A stretch of 21,573 bases of DNA, taken from Acetofilamentum sp. Its GTDB lineage: Bacteria > Bacteroidota > Bacteroidia > Bacteroidales > JAADGE01. Numbering within the stretch: the stretch's first letter is position 1; every line of letters starts with the position of its first letter. Position numbers and translations under genes: made by a program. The notes beneath the pieces are model-generated. The model was not told where the DNA came from. It made no database searches and saw only the letters and a list, made by a program, of their open reading frames with translations. This document shows positions 1-7,365 of the stretch, piece by piece. The stretch covers positions 1 to 21,573 of the forward strand of contig DYOJ01000004.1 of the NCBI GenBank assembly GCA_020720705.1, given 5' to 3'.

Positions 1-1544
1 TGGTTACGTTCGAGAGACTTATCCTTACTGAATTTATCATCAACTTGTTTAGTCTTTGTTTCTTTCATACTTATTATGAGATACTTACAATTATTTCCGT
101 CTATTCGTAACTTGAAGTATCTGCTGTCTTTTTCCTGCAAAACATTCTGCATGACTTGCCACTTCTCATAGTAAGGCGGCTCCTTATATCGGTGCGACTT
201 GGCTGCAACATTCCATCCGTCGGCATTCAATTGAGTTATCGCATCTTCATTGATAGTCTTAGAAGATTGTACGCTTGTGTTATCTCCGTAACTGTCGCGC
301 ACGAATATAATACGCTTATTCACATGCGATTGAAAGTATTGTGATACTTGTTTCATTAAGGTCTTAGCCATCTCGCCAGGAGGCAGCACATAGAATTCCT
401 TGATGATATATAATGTGTTGGTTTCCTTACGGTATTGCCCGGCAAGGCAGAATGATACCGTGCCACCCCAATCGAAGAATAGATGTATGGGTAACTTAGT
501 ATCATAGTAATTTGTTGATAAAAATGCAGCTGTTTGCTTACCGATTTCAGCAAAATTATAGTTCTTAACCATGGCTATATCAAGCGCATAGTTATCATCG
601 AATCCGTCATTGTAGATATGAATGTCATCGTTGAGTGCATAGTAGCCGTTATCAGTCATTGAGATGAGTGCGTTCATTATCTCAATCTGAAATATAATAT
701 CTGGCAATGCCTTGCGCTGTGCCTTGATATAGCTAAGACCAACATTATCAATGTTATCGAACGCATTGCTGAGTGTGAATAATATTTCGCCATCTTTCGA
801 TAACAGCGGTTTCATTTCTCTGCGAACGCGCTGAATTTCATTCCATTGTAATTTGAAATCGGTTATACTTTCGATTAGAAGTAATTCATTCTGCATCTTG
901 ACAACTTGACGCCACAATGAAAAATAATCTATACCGTAATCTTGTAAGTAGTAGTTTCCTTCGTCTAATATCCATTTGGTAGAATTACTGTAAGGCATTG
1001 AGGTTGAATGATGTTCACCTAAGTGCCAAGGTATGCTCTTGAATTTGTCTTTGTTGGCGCGAATTGTTGGTCGAAGTTCGTTGTCAAGTTTCTTCTTATC
1101 TAATCGCAGAGTTTCATCAGTCATCAGGAAATCTGTATTCGGACCGCGTCCTGAGCCTTCTCTGTCTTGAGATACAAGGAAAAAACCAACCGGACGATGT
1201 CGGTTGAAAAATGTAATATAGTTTGTGAAATCCTTGACCGGCGGCTGATACGGTAATCCCCAATTTTTCGGAGGCTGTTTCCCTATGACGTAATGAATAT
1301 CACGTCGGTAGCCCATGCGCTCTAAGTGTGCGAATGCCGACGGTAAGATAGAGGTCAGAACGTGTGTGAATGTCTTTGCGCCAATTACGCCGCTTGCTCC
1401 GGGCAAATAGTTTGCAATTTCGTGCATTTTGTGCCCAAAATATGTAGATTTCCCGAATCCGCGTCCGCTGACAATGAAATTGCGCTTTGGTTGAAGCAAT
1501 GCTAATGAGGTTTGGAATGCGTTGAAACTTAACGGTATATTCAT
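1..1544 (-). CDS. terL: Phage terminase large subunit (3' end beyond window)
   Basis: This is the motor ATPase and nuclease that packages phage DNA into proheads. I translated 514 codons from the ATG at 1544; the frame is still open at the left edge, so the C-terminus is missing. A Walker A motif GRGFGKST lies at residues 27-34 and a Walker B-like FLMTDE at about 139-144. The RNase H-like nuclease is marked by FFDWGG near residue 355, RDSYGDN near 416 and DKFSKDKS near 507, the acidic residues expected for metal binding. The start is fixed because an in-frame stop lies a few codons upstream. It follows the stop of the small-subunit-like gene by one base, so the two are probably translationally coupled. 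No Shine-Dalgarno sequence is visible. Confidence 0.92.
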   Translation of the reverse strand, partial: MNIPLSFNAFQTSLALLQPKRNFIVSGRGFGKSTYFGHKMHEIANYLPGASGVIGAKTFTHVLTSILPSAFAHLERMGYRRDIHYVIGKQPPKNWGLPYQPPVKDFTNYITFFNRHRPVGFFLVSQDREGSGRGPNTDFLMTDETLRLDKKKLDNELRPTIRANKDKFKSIPWHLGEHHSTSMPYSNSTKWILDEGNYYLQDYGIDYFSLWRQVVKMQNELLLIESITDFKLQWNEIQRVRREMKPLLSKDGEILFTLSNAFDNIDNVGLSYIKAQRKALPDIIFQIEIMNALISMTDNGYYALNDDIHIYNDGFDDNYALDIAMVKNYNFAEIGKQTAAFLSTNYYDTKLPIHLFFDWGGTVSFCLAGQYRKETNTLYIIKEFYVLPPGEMAKTLMKQVSQYFQSHVNKRIIFVRDSYGDNTSVQSSKTINEDAITQLNADGWNVAAKSHRYKEPPYYEKWQVMQNVLQEKDSRYFKLRIDGNNCKYLIISMKETKTKQVDDKFSKDKSLERN

Positions 1545-1545
1545 G

Positions 1546-2124
1546 TTACGATTGCATTATTTTTTCACATTCAACATCGTCAATATCTTGAAACAGAAAA
1601 TCAGTCATTTTCATTTTCTTTTCCGTTGGCATTTCCATGAGCTTATCATAGTTGATTTTCTCAACTCTGTCGCCGAAATTCACGGCGATGAAATAATTAT
1701 TATTTCCGAGCAGTTTCGGATCAATGCCTTCTACATCATTTTTGTCAAGTGCATAGACCTTGAGCAAGGTATTACGCGCTTCGATGCGTGCCTTGTCATT
1801 GTTCGTTTCTGTGGCATATCTCAGATGCTTGACGGCATCTTCCACTATGAAATCGCGTAGCCATTCGGGCGAACGTCTGTTGATTGCTCCGAATAAGCGT
1901 TCTGCCGATAGCACATCCTTGTAAGCTGTCATCTGTGCAATGTCGTATTTTTTCATCAATCGGCTGACGACTGCCGAACGTGAGCTTATTTTCAGATTAT
2001 CATACGCGAAATCCCAACGGTCAAGCAGTTCCTTATCCTTGACTGACAGCGGTGCTGAATCTTGATTGTCAATGTAGGCACGTATGCGGTCGAAGGTAAC
2101 ATCTATGTCAAGCGCATTAATCAT
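1546..2124 (-). CDS. Terminase small subunit-like DNA-binding protein
   Basis: This is a 192-residue protein starting MINALDIDVTF. A longer start at 2196 exists, but the ATG at 2124 gives an 8-nt overlap with the upstream gene and is preferred. Residues about 48-80 (SRSAVVSRLMKKYDI, then TAYKDVLSAERLFG) look like a helix-turn-helix of the kind found in small terminase or related phage packaging proteins. The C-terminal third is lysine/methionine and acid rich (MEMPTEKKMKMTDF) and could contact TerL. The family role is DNA recognition for packaging. The assignment rests on position next to terL plus the HTH-like segment, not on a diagnostic motif. A generic phage regulator is the alternative. 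Confidence 0.6.
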   Translation of the reverse strand: MINALDIDVTFDRIRAYIDNQDSAPLSVKDKELLDRWDFAYDNLKISSRSAVVSRLMKKYDIAQMTAYKDVLSAERLFGAINRRSPEWLRDFIVEDAVKHLRYATETNNDKARIEARNTLLKVYALDKNDVEGIDPKLLGNNNYFIAVNFGDRVEKINYDKLMEMPTEKKMKMTDFLFQDIDDVECEKIMQS

Positions 2125-2377
2125 ACAGTATTTGATTGAGTTTGGAACGGAATATTTGTAATTCCGTGTAGCGTAATTTGGCAGTATCAATATCAATTAT
2201 TGAAAGATCTTCGGAATTCGATATAAGTTTTCCGTGTAATGCCGAACGAATTTCTACTTCTGTTTTCAAAATTCCTGACCAATACGATCGTGAAATATAT
2301 GAATGTTCGTTTCTCAATTCTGCGAGAAATTGCTCATAGTCTAATTCCATGATTCGCGCAATATCTTGCGGGAACAT
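2117..2377 (-). CDS. Small packaging-module protein, unknown function
   Basis: This is an 86-residue protein starting MFPQDIARIMELDYEQ. An ATG 13 codons further upstream would overlap the PLD-like gene by 40 nt. The start at 2377 forms a TGATG junction with that gene's stop codon, a classical coupling arrangement, and is preferred. The sequence is helical and without cysteine. The pattern DIARIMELDYEQF, SYWSGILKTEVEIR and SALHGKL resembles the short helical proteins that precede terminase genes in Bacteroidota prophages. I know no function for it; involvement in packaging is an inference from position. It overlaps the next gene by 8 nt. Confidence 0.6.
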   Translation of the reverse strand: MFPQDIARIMELDYEQFLAELRNEHSYISRSYWSGILKTEVEIRSALHGKLISNSEDLSIIDIDTAKLRYTELQIFRSKLNQILYD

Positions 2378-2940
2378 CAAGATTGAGCCGTATAATTCAA
2401 CAGTTGAATCATCCATGTGTAATCGAATTTGTAAGTGTCGCGGTCGAAGTGAATTGTGCCGCGCTCGATATTATTATTAGACGAAAGATTGCCACTCGTA
2501 ACAATTGTGATATAGTCATCTCCATTATTAAGAATTGCAACCTTTGCGTGTATGCGGGTTAATGTAAGCGGAAATCTGCCGTTTAGCATATTGACGGCAG
2601 CCCTGAAACTATAAGCTTTTTGTGAATTTAAAATAAATGCAGACGATGCAAGAATGCCGCAATCGTGCGCTCGAATGAGCTTGCGTGCAGCGGTAAGCGA
2701 TATATTGAAACTTGAAATGATAACGTGAGCAGGAGAAATAGCTCGTGCATAATGAATGACAAGATCGTCAAGAGCGAATCTACCGTTCGATGTATAGTGT
2801 ATGCAAGTAGAATTACGTTCATATTTTGGCAAATTTTTCTTGAGGTATTCATCTTGAGAACTCACATATCTCACAGAGTTACAGTTCTGTGAGATATGAT
2901 TAAGTTCGTTTTTTTTTTTTTTCGTAATGTCGAAAAGCAT
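2377..2940 (-). CDS. PLD-like (HKD) phosphodiesterase-fold protein
   Basis: This is a 187-residue protein with a single phospholipase D-type active-site segment near the C-terminus: IHAKVAIL (His131, Lys133), then TSGNLSSNNNIE (Ser149, Asn151, Glu159). This matches the HxK...GS/GN...N...E layout of Nuc-like PLD enzymes, which act as dimers. The Asp of the classic HxKxxxxD is replaced by Asn138, so activity is uncertain. Residues 55-104 (ALDDLVIHYARAISPAHVIISSF) look like the N-terminal Rossmann-like half. The possible substrate is DNA or another phosphodiester. The gene lies between a coiled-coil protein and the terminase genes. Its 5' end contains a run of 14 A and a 13-bp inverted repeat, so the exact start or frame may be variable. 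Confidence 0.72.
   Translation of the reverse strand: MLFDITKKKKNELNHISQNCNSVRYVSSQDEYLKKNLPKYERNSTCIHYTSNGRFALDDLVIHYARAISPAHVIISSFNISLTAARKLIRAHDCGILASSAFILNSQKAYSFRAAVNMLNGRFPLTLTRIHAKVAILNNGDDYITIVTSGNLSSNNNIERGTIHFDRDTYKFDYTWMIQLLNYTAQS
2865..2898. repeat. Perfect 13-bp inverted repeat, 8-nt loop
   Basis: CATATCTCACAGA at 2865-2877 is the exact reverse complement of TCTGTGAGATATG at 2886-2898. It lies inside the first 26 codons of the PLD-like gene. On the plus strand it is followed 10 nt later by 14 T, resembling a loose intrinsic terminator for antisense transcripts. On the minus strand it would form a hairpin in the mRNA just after the A tract. Confidence 0.85.
2909..2922. repeat. 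Homopolymer tract: 14 T (14 A in the mRNA)
   Basis: There are fourteen consecutive T on the plus strand, read as 14 A in the PLD-like gene, encoding most of TKKKKN at residues 6-11. Tracts of this length are prone to polymerase slippage, so the frame of the first codons could vary between molecules or transcripts. A sequencing length error is also possible. Confidence 0.85.
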
Positions 2941-2942
2941 TA

Positions 2943-3719
2943 TCAGATTTGCTCGAAATAGCGTTTCAACCAGTCAATGAGCATTTGCCCGCGTTCGGCA
3001 GCACGTGCATTTTCTTCGCGCGTTTCTTCTTTTTTCGAACTCTCGGCACGTTCCAATTGCTTGGCTACATTGCTTTGTGTTTGCTTGAGCAAAAGTTTCT
3101 TTTCGGCATCGGAAATTTTTTCGAGATTGAACCCTGCAAGTTCGTCAGGAATTGACAGCATAGATTTCGGCGAAATTTCTTCCGAATTTTCAGCCTCCGG
3201 AACAAGTAATTCTTTTTCCTGCAATAAGCCGTGAATTGACTTAATTCTGTCGGTTATTGCAACCATTTGGGCGCGGATTTCCTGCCTTTTTTCAACGGCA
3301 CGTTCAGAATTGTCAGAACCGAACGAAGCGAGTTCTTTTTTCTTAATTTGTAATTGATTATATAATTGACCTTTTTCAATAACCATCGCTTTCTGATAGT
3401 CTGACATATCTTCGGCTTTCAAGGCATAATCGAAATTACTCGGCGCGACTTTCTCTGTTGCGGCAATCATTTTCTGCGGAATTACCGTCAGTGATTCCGT
3501 TATGACTGTTGCACGATTCGTGTAATTTTTCGCGCCGATACAGCGTTCCAATTCATACACAAGCTTTTCGTGTGCCGATTTGTGTCGATAATTGTGCTCA
3601 ATCGCCTTCGCTACGCCTTTCTTGTGCTCCGGATGTCCAACGTATAACATCAGGCCTTCGCTGAAACTCATTTTCTCAGACGCAAGGAATTTTTCTATTT
3701 TCTGATTTAATTCACTCAT
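2943..3719 (-). CDS. Coiled-coil phage protein, unknown function
   Basis: This is a 258-residue charged protein. Residues 18-60 (MSFSEGLMLYVGHPEHKKG, then HKSAHEKLVYELERC) resemble the N-terminus of a conserved hypothetical protein common in Bacteroidota prophages. Residues about 115-175 (KGQLYNQLQIKKKEL through MVAITDRIKSIHGLL) and 205-258 are predicted long helices or coiled coil. No signal peptide, membrane segment or catalytic motif is visible. It begins after a terminator that closes the capsid operon and ends 2 nt before the PLD-like gene. It may assist head or tail assembly or packaging, but this is only inferred from position. Confidence 0.7.
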   Translation of the reverse strand: MSELNQKIEKFLASEKMSFSEGLMLYVGHPEHKKGVAKAIEHNYRHKSAHEKLVYELERCIGAKNYTNRATVITESLTVIPQKMIAATEKVAPSNFDYALKAEDMSDYQKAMVIEKGQLYNQLQIKKKELASFGSDNSERAVEKRQEIRAQMVAITDRIKSIHGLLQEKELLVPEAENSEEISPKSMLSIPDELAGFNLEKISDAEKKLLLKQTQSNVAKQLERAESSKKEETREENARAAERGQMLIDWLKRYFEQI

Positions 3720-3736
3720 AATTAATTTTTTGTATG

Positions 3737-3764
3737 AAAAAAGCCCACCTACAAAGGCAGGCTT
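3737..3764 (-). terminator. Intrinsic terminator after the capsid/tail-tube operon
   Basis: Read on the minus strand, positions 3764-3755 pair with 3750-3741 as a 10-bp stem (two G-U pairs) with a 4-nt loop. Six T follow (3742-3737). It lies 32 nt beyond the stop of the tail-tube-like gene, as expected for a rho-independent terminator. Confidence 0.85.
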
Positions 3765-3795
3765 CCCTCGAAAAAAAAGTATAACAAAAAAACTA

Positions 3796-4713
3796 CTAAG
3801 CCGTGGTGAATCGAGCGAAATTCGTTCCGTTCACACGTTTCTTTTCTGCCGATGAGACTACTTTCGTTGCATCGAATTTCACTTGGTGAATCGTTGCGGC
3901 GGTCATGTCTGCTGTCGGCGTTATGGTCAGAACTAACAATGCCTGCACTGCTGTGAATGGCACATCTCCGATTTCTGTTCCGTTCACATCGAATTCCTTC
4001 AACGTGATTGCGCTTACCCATTCTGCGGGCGTGAATGCAACGCCTGTTGCGGCATTGATTACGGCTTCGCTGAATGTGATTGTCGGAGTAGCATCAACCA
4101 ATACGGCTGTGTCGCCTTGTGCGGGCGAGAATACTGCCGTCAATGACGTATCAACGCCAATGAGCATCGCTTCAATTGCATCTTGGTCCACAACTTCGCC
4201 AACGAATCCGGTTTCATCCGAATAGAATGAAATTGTATTTCCACGTGCATCTGCTGCTGCGGCACCTGTGCCAACTTCGCCTTCTGCTGCCATTTTCGCC
4301 GGGCGATCCCATGTGCCGAGTCGGAACATTTGTCCGCCTGTTTTCACATAGAAAATCCAATTTTGATTTGGAGTCTCAAGCAAACCAAGCGTTGTGGAAT
4401 CTAATCCTGGCGTGTACATCGTGAGGGTATTCTTGTGAGAAACGCCGTCGGTTTCGCCCTGACGTGCTCCGACTAAGCTGCCCTTGTCGATTGTGGTATA
4501 GATGCGTTTCAGCGATTTTCCTGGTAACAATGTATCAGTTCCGACTGATAATTGATTCATTTCCGGCAATGAGCGTTCCAATGCGGAGCAAACTGGCTTT
4601 TTTGCCAGACTTGCGAAATACGATTTCGGCGCGTAATATACTTCCGTGCCTATACCGCCGATGTTGCCGCATTCTTCGACGGTATTGTTGATATCTTGAT
4701 AGTCAATTGCCAT
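3796..4713 (-). CDS. Tail-tube-like virion protein with C-terminal Ig-like domain
   Basis: This is a 305-residue protein. Residues 1-200 have the layout I associate with Bacteroidota phage tail-tube or virion proteins: TEVYYAPKSYF, GKSLKRIYTTIDKGSLVG, NWIFYVKTGGQMFRLGTWDRPA, then a TGFVGEV strand. Residues about 205-305 read as one bacterial Ig-like (Big_5-type) domain: FSPAQGDTAVLVDATPTITF, ALLVLTITPTADM, then HQVKFDATKVVS. Such domains decorate capsids and tails and may bind surface carbohydrates. It starts 2 nt after the capsid gene and is the last gene before a terminator, as expected for a highly expressed structural protein. It could instead be a head decoration protein. Confidence 0.6.
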   Translation of the reverse strand: MAIDYQDINNTVEECGNIGGIGTEVYYAPKSYFASLAKKPVCSALERSLPEMNQLSVGTDTLLPGKSLKRIYTTIDKGSLVGARQGETDGVSHKNTLTMYTPGLDSTTLGLLETPNQNWIFYVKTGGQMFRLGTWDRPAKMAAEGEVGTGAAAADARGNTISFYSDETGFVGEVVDQDAIEAMLIGVDTSLTAVFSPAQGDTAVLVDATPTITFSEAVINAATGVAFTPAEWVSAITLKEFDVNGTEIGDVPFTAVQALLVLTITPTADMTAATIHQVKFDATKVVSSAEKKRVNGTNFARFTTA

Positions 4714-4715
4714 GA

Positions 4716-5702
4716 TTACGCGAGATTATTGACGTTGAACATTGAGGAATCAAGCGTTCCGATTTGGAAGCCAAGCACAAGGGTATTCGTACCTGCTAAT
4801 AAGTAAGGATTGCCATTATACCAGAATACGGTAATCAAACCAAATTCGTTGCTGTCGCCGTCCATACCGTAGGTAAGAACTTCGGGAGTGCACATGATTA
4901 CACGTTTTGTGGTTCCCATTTCGGAATCCCAGTTGAAACGTGCTTTTTGGTCGGTTCCGTCCAAATATTCCGTAGGCACATCGCCGTCGGTAATGTTGGA
5001 ATATTCATTCTTGAACCATTCCTTGTACATTTGCTTGTAGCGGTAAGGAATGTGAATGGTAACTCCTGCATTCTGCGTTTTTTCCGGGAATAATGCGAAT
5101 TGAGCTTTCAGTTCATCGCCGATACTTGAAGCCGTGTAATCCGCAGCTGCACCTGACAATTCATATAAATTTTTCAGTGCAACAGTGATTGTCAATGCCG
5201 TAACTTCGTCCGCGATGATTTTAAGGAATCCGTCTGCGATGTCGTGCGGATTTGCACCGCCGTCGCTGAATACGCCTTGCCACGGTAAGGTTGAAATATC
5301 TTCCAAGCCTACTGACTTATATTTTTCAACATACCATGCACCGAACGGCAATTTTTTCTGACCTTCCTTCAGGTCAGCCAACGTTCCCATATAGGTATTG
5401 CGGTAGCGTTCAACTTCATCCACAATCAAGCCCATACCTTTGCGAACTGTGAGCGTACGTTTGCTCAGCACGCCGAGTTGGTTGCTTGCTTTGGTTGTCA
5501 AATCGGGATTGTAAGATCCCATAATTTTGCCATTCTTGAAATACACGATGTCAGCCGATTGGCGAACATTGCCGGGGTATTTTCGGAAAAGCGGAAATTT
5601 TTCCGAAATCTGCGACATCAAATAATCGCGAATTTCAGGCTGCATTTCCCTAGCAGTGTTATTGATAGCCGTTATGTCTATCGGTACTGTGATACTTGGC
5701 AT
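4716..5702 (-). CDS. Major capsid protein
   Basis: This is a 328-residue protein, within the usual size range for HK97-fold capsid subunits. Segments consistent with the fold are the N-terminal helical arm (QPEIRDYLMSQISEKFPLFR), the E-loop-like stretch KGMGLIVDEVERYRNTYMG, a long spine-helix region (ADGFLKIIADEVTALTITVA) and a C-terminal beta-rich part ending FGLITVFWYNGNPYLLAGTN. It lies directly downstream (3 nt) of the protease-scaffold gene, the standard position for the capsid gene. The assignment combines size, layout and neighbours; there is no short diagnostic motif. No cleavage site is obvious, though removal of an N-terminal segment by the protease would be expected. Confidence 0.75.
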   Translation of the reverse strand: MPSITVPIDITAINNTAREMQPEIRDYLMSQISEKFPLFRKYPGNVRQSADIVYFKNGKIMGSYNPDLTTKASNQLGVLSKRTLTVRKGMGLIVDEVERYRNTYMGTLADLKEGQKKLPFGAWYVEKYKSVGLEDISTLPWQGVFSDGGANPHDIADGFLKIIADEVTALTITVALKNLYELSGAAADYTASSIGDELKAQFALFPEKTQNAGVTIHIPYRYKQMYKEWFKNEYSNITDGDVPTEYLDGTDQKARFNWDSEMGTTKRVIMCTPEVLTYGMDGDSNEFGLITVFWYNGNPYLLAGTNTLVLGFQIGTLDSSMFNVNNLA

Positions 5703-5705
5703 AAT

Positions 5706-6806
5706 CTATTTTTTTTTCAGATAATTGCGTAATTTCGTCTTGACATCATCGTCTAATTTCAACGAAGGTGTAGTATCGTCAGGGGCTTGGTCATTTTTCG
5801 GCGAGTTATTATCGAGCACTAAGATGCCTTCTATTTTCGCCTTAAGTTCTGAAATTTCGGCATCGCGCTTGGCGACATCTTCTCTCAGTGCTTCAATTTG
5901 TAGTTCGGCTTTGTTCGCTTTTGTCTGCAATTTCTCGAACTCATTGTTGAGCTTGAGTGCATCGTCCAACGAAAGCTCAACGTCATTGCTGTCGTTGAGT
6001 TTCAATCCGTTCGATGCCAATATTGCAATCAACGCAATAACGCCTGATTTCAATGTGCGCATTTGTGTATGATTTTTGGGTGAAATATTGCTAAGTTGTG
6101 GAGCCATCTTACGCAGTAATCGTTGTAAGAATGGCTCCTTTTCATGGGTGTTATTCTCAGAATCTTCATCTTGAAACATGTTCACAACAGCGGCATATTT
6201 CAGTGTTTTAAGAATATTCATTGCGGCGGGCGGATTTGCGACGGTATTTTCCAAAACATCAACAAAACCAAATTCTTGCGCTTGAGTTGCAGTCATATAG
6301 TGTTCGCCGCCTTCAAACCATTTCGCGGCAATATCTTCCACAGACATACCGTTTTTTTCCGAAATTGCTTGAATCAATGCACTCTCGTAAGTTTCGAGTG
6401 CGGCAATTTCTTTCTGTAATTCATTCACATTACCTCTGACTTCGGTAGAAGCTCGGTGCAAGTGATAGATTGATGTAGTCGGAAAATGCGTAGTTCCGGC
6501 AAGCATTATGATACTTGCCATAGAACCGACAAATCCGGAATTATACGTGTGAATTTCAGCACCCGATGATTTCAGTGTGTTGAAAATTGCCAAACCGTCA
6601 TTGATTGCTCCACCGGGCGAATTGATGTGCACATTGATGCGCTTATTGGTTTTTGCTAATCGCTTGATGAGCGATACCAATGCGTAAGCCACGTTATTCG
6701 TGCCTTCGTCCCAATACGATTCGTCGTAGCCGATAACGCCGTATATATGTATATCTGCGGAATTTTCTGCTTCATTGACCTTGTATGTGAAATTATTCTT
6801 AGGCAT
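5706..6806 (-). CDS. ClpP-type prohead protease fused to scaffold-like domain
   Basis: This is a 366-residue head maturation protease. Residues 18-190 are a ClpP/S14 fold: INVHINSPGGAINDGLAIFN at about 57-76, the nucleophile segment GSMAS (Ser98 aligns with the ClpP nucleophile) and IYHLHRA (His115 or His117). HYMTATQAQEFGFVDVL corresponds to the motif after the catalytic acid, which is unclear here. Residues 249-366 are separate in character: MRTLKSGVIALIAILASNGL, then a coiled coil around EFEKLQTKANKAELQIEAL and KRDAEISELKAKIEG, and a charged tail ending LRNYLKKK. This looks like a scaffold. Met249 (6062) could act as an internal start giving a free scaffold. The capsid gene follows 3 nt downstream. 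Confidence 0.85.
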   Translation of the reverse strand: MPKNNFTYKVNEAENSADIHIYGVIGYDESYWDEGTNNVAYALVSLIKRLAKTNKRINVHINSPGGAINDGLAIFNTLKSSGAEIHTYNSGFVGSMASIIMLAGTTHFPTTSIYHLHRASTEVRGNVNELQKEIAALETYESALIQAISEKNGMSVEDIAAKWFEGGEHYMTATQAQEFGFVDVLENTVANPPAAMNILKTLKYAAVVNMFQDEDSENNTHEKEPFLQRLLRKMAPQLSNISPKNHTQMRTLKSGVIALIAILASNGLKLNDSNDVELSLDDALKLNNEFEKLQTKANKAELQIEALREDVAKRDAEISELKAKIEGILVLDNNSPKNDQAPDDTTPSLKLDDDVKTKLRNYLKKK

Positions 6807-6880
6807 TCATGTATAATCAATTGGTTACGAACTAATGTAAATGCAAATTTCCGACAATTATGATTCTGCGGAAAGGACAA

Positions 6881-7354
6881 TTATTCTATAATTATCTCGG
6901 GATATGCCTCCATTATCGCTCTATGTTCGTCCAGTAGGAATTCGAGATATGTGAGCACGCCTGTTTCCGTTTCAATGCGAAATTCGGCAGGAATATTCGT
7001 CTGCATCGCAATGAGCAATTGCCCAAGTGCATTACCGGAATTGATTGCTTTTTTCACGATTGAGTCAGGTATATAGACTCTGGTCAAGCGTGCAGGGAAT
7101 AACCAATTATTATCTGTGGAAATTATCCAAGTCGGAAATAGTTCATTGCGCAATGCTTCTAAGCATTGTCGCATAAGTGCTGCTTCAATCTCATACCCTG
7201 CACTAATTATGAACGGATTGAATCTATGAGAATCAACCATATAAGGCGCATTCGCATTATGAAATTCTCGAACTTGAAATACGCATCGATTAAGAGCTGC
7301 GTTAAGTTCTACGATTTCTATAATTTTTCCAGATTGTGTATTTGCAAGTATCAT
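6881..7354 (-). CDS. Late-operon protein, unknown function
   Basis: This is a 157-residue protein starting MILANTQSGKIIEIVEL. The frame is open to an ATG at 7408, but that would overlap the tail-fibre gene by 43 nt and add an atypical basic leader; the ATG at 7354 leaves an 11-nt gap. The middle is rich in aromatic residues and short hydrophobic strands (LFPTWIISTDNNWLFPARLTRVYI). The end is acidic and helical (LTYLEFLLDEHRAIMEAYPE). I recognise no family. Its place between the tail-fibre-like gene and the prohead protease suggests a virion or connector role, but nothing in the sequence proves it. The 74 nt before the protease gene contain no clear site. Confidence 0.6.
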   Translation of the reverse strand: MILANTQSGKIIEIVELNAALNRCVFQVREFHNANAPYMVDSHRFNPFIISAGYEIEAALMRQCLEALRNELFPTWIISTDNNWLFPARLTRVYIPDSIVKKAINSGNALGQLLIAMQTNIPAEFRIETETGVLTYLEFLLDEHRAIMEAYPEIIIE

Positions 7355-7365
7355 AATTACAATTG

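Noticed and set aside
1522..1860. 112-codon open frame on the plus strand
   Set aside because: It lies opposite the terminase small- and large-subunit genes, is rich in Phe/Ile/His as expected for a reverse-strand shadow, and shows no motif.
2377..2416. Earlier start for the small gene before the terminase genes
   Set aside because: It would give a 40-nt overlap; the TGATG junction at 2377 is a better start.
3905..4225. 106-codon plus-strand frame rich in Ala, Ser, Thr and Val
   Set aside because: It is a reverse-strand shadow of the Ig-like part of the tail-tube-like gene; low-complexity composition follows from the codons opposite.
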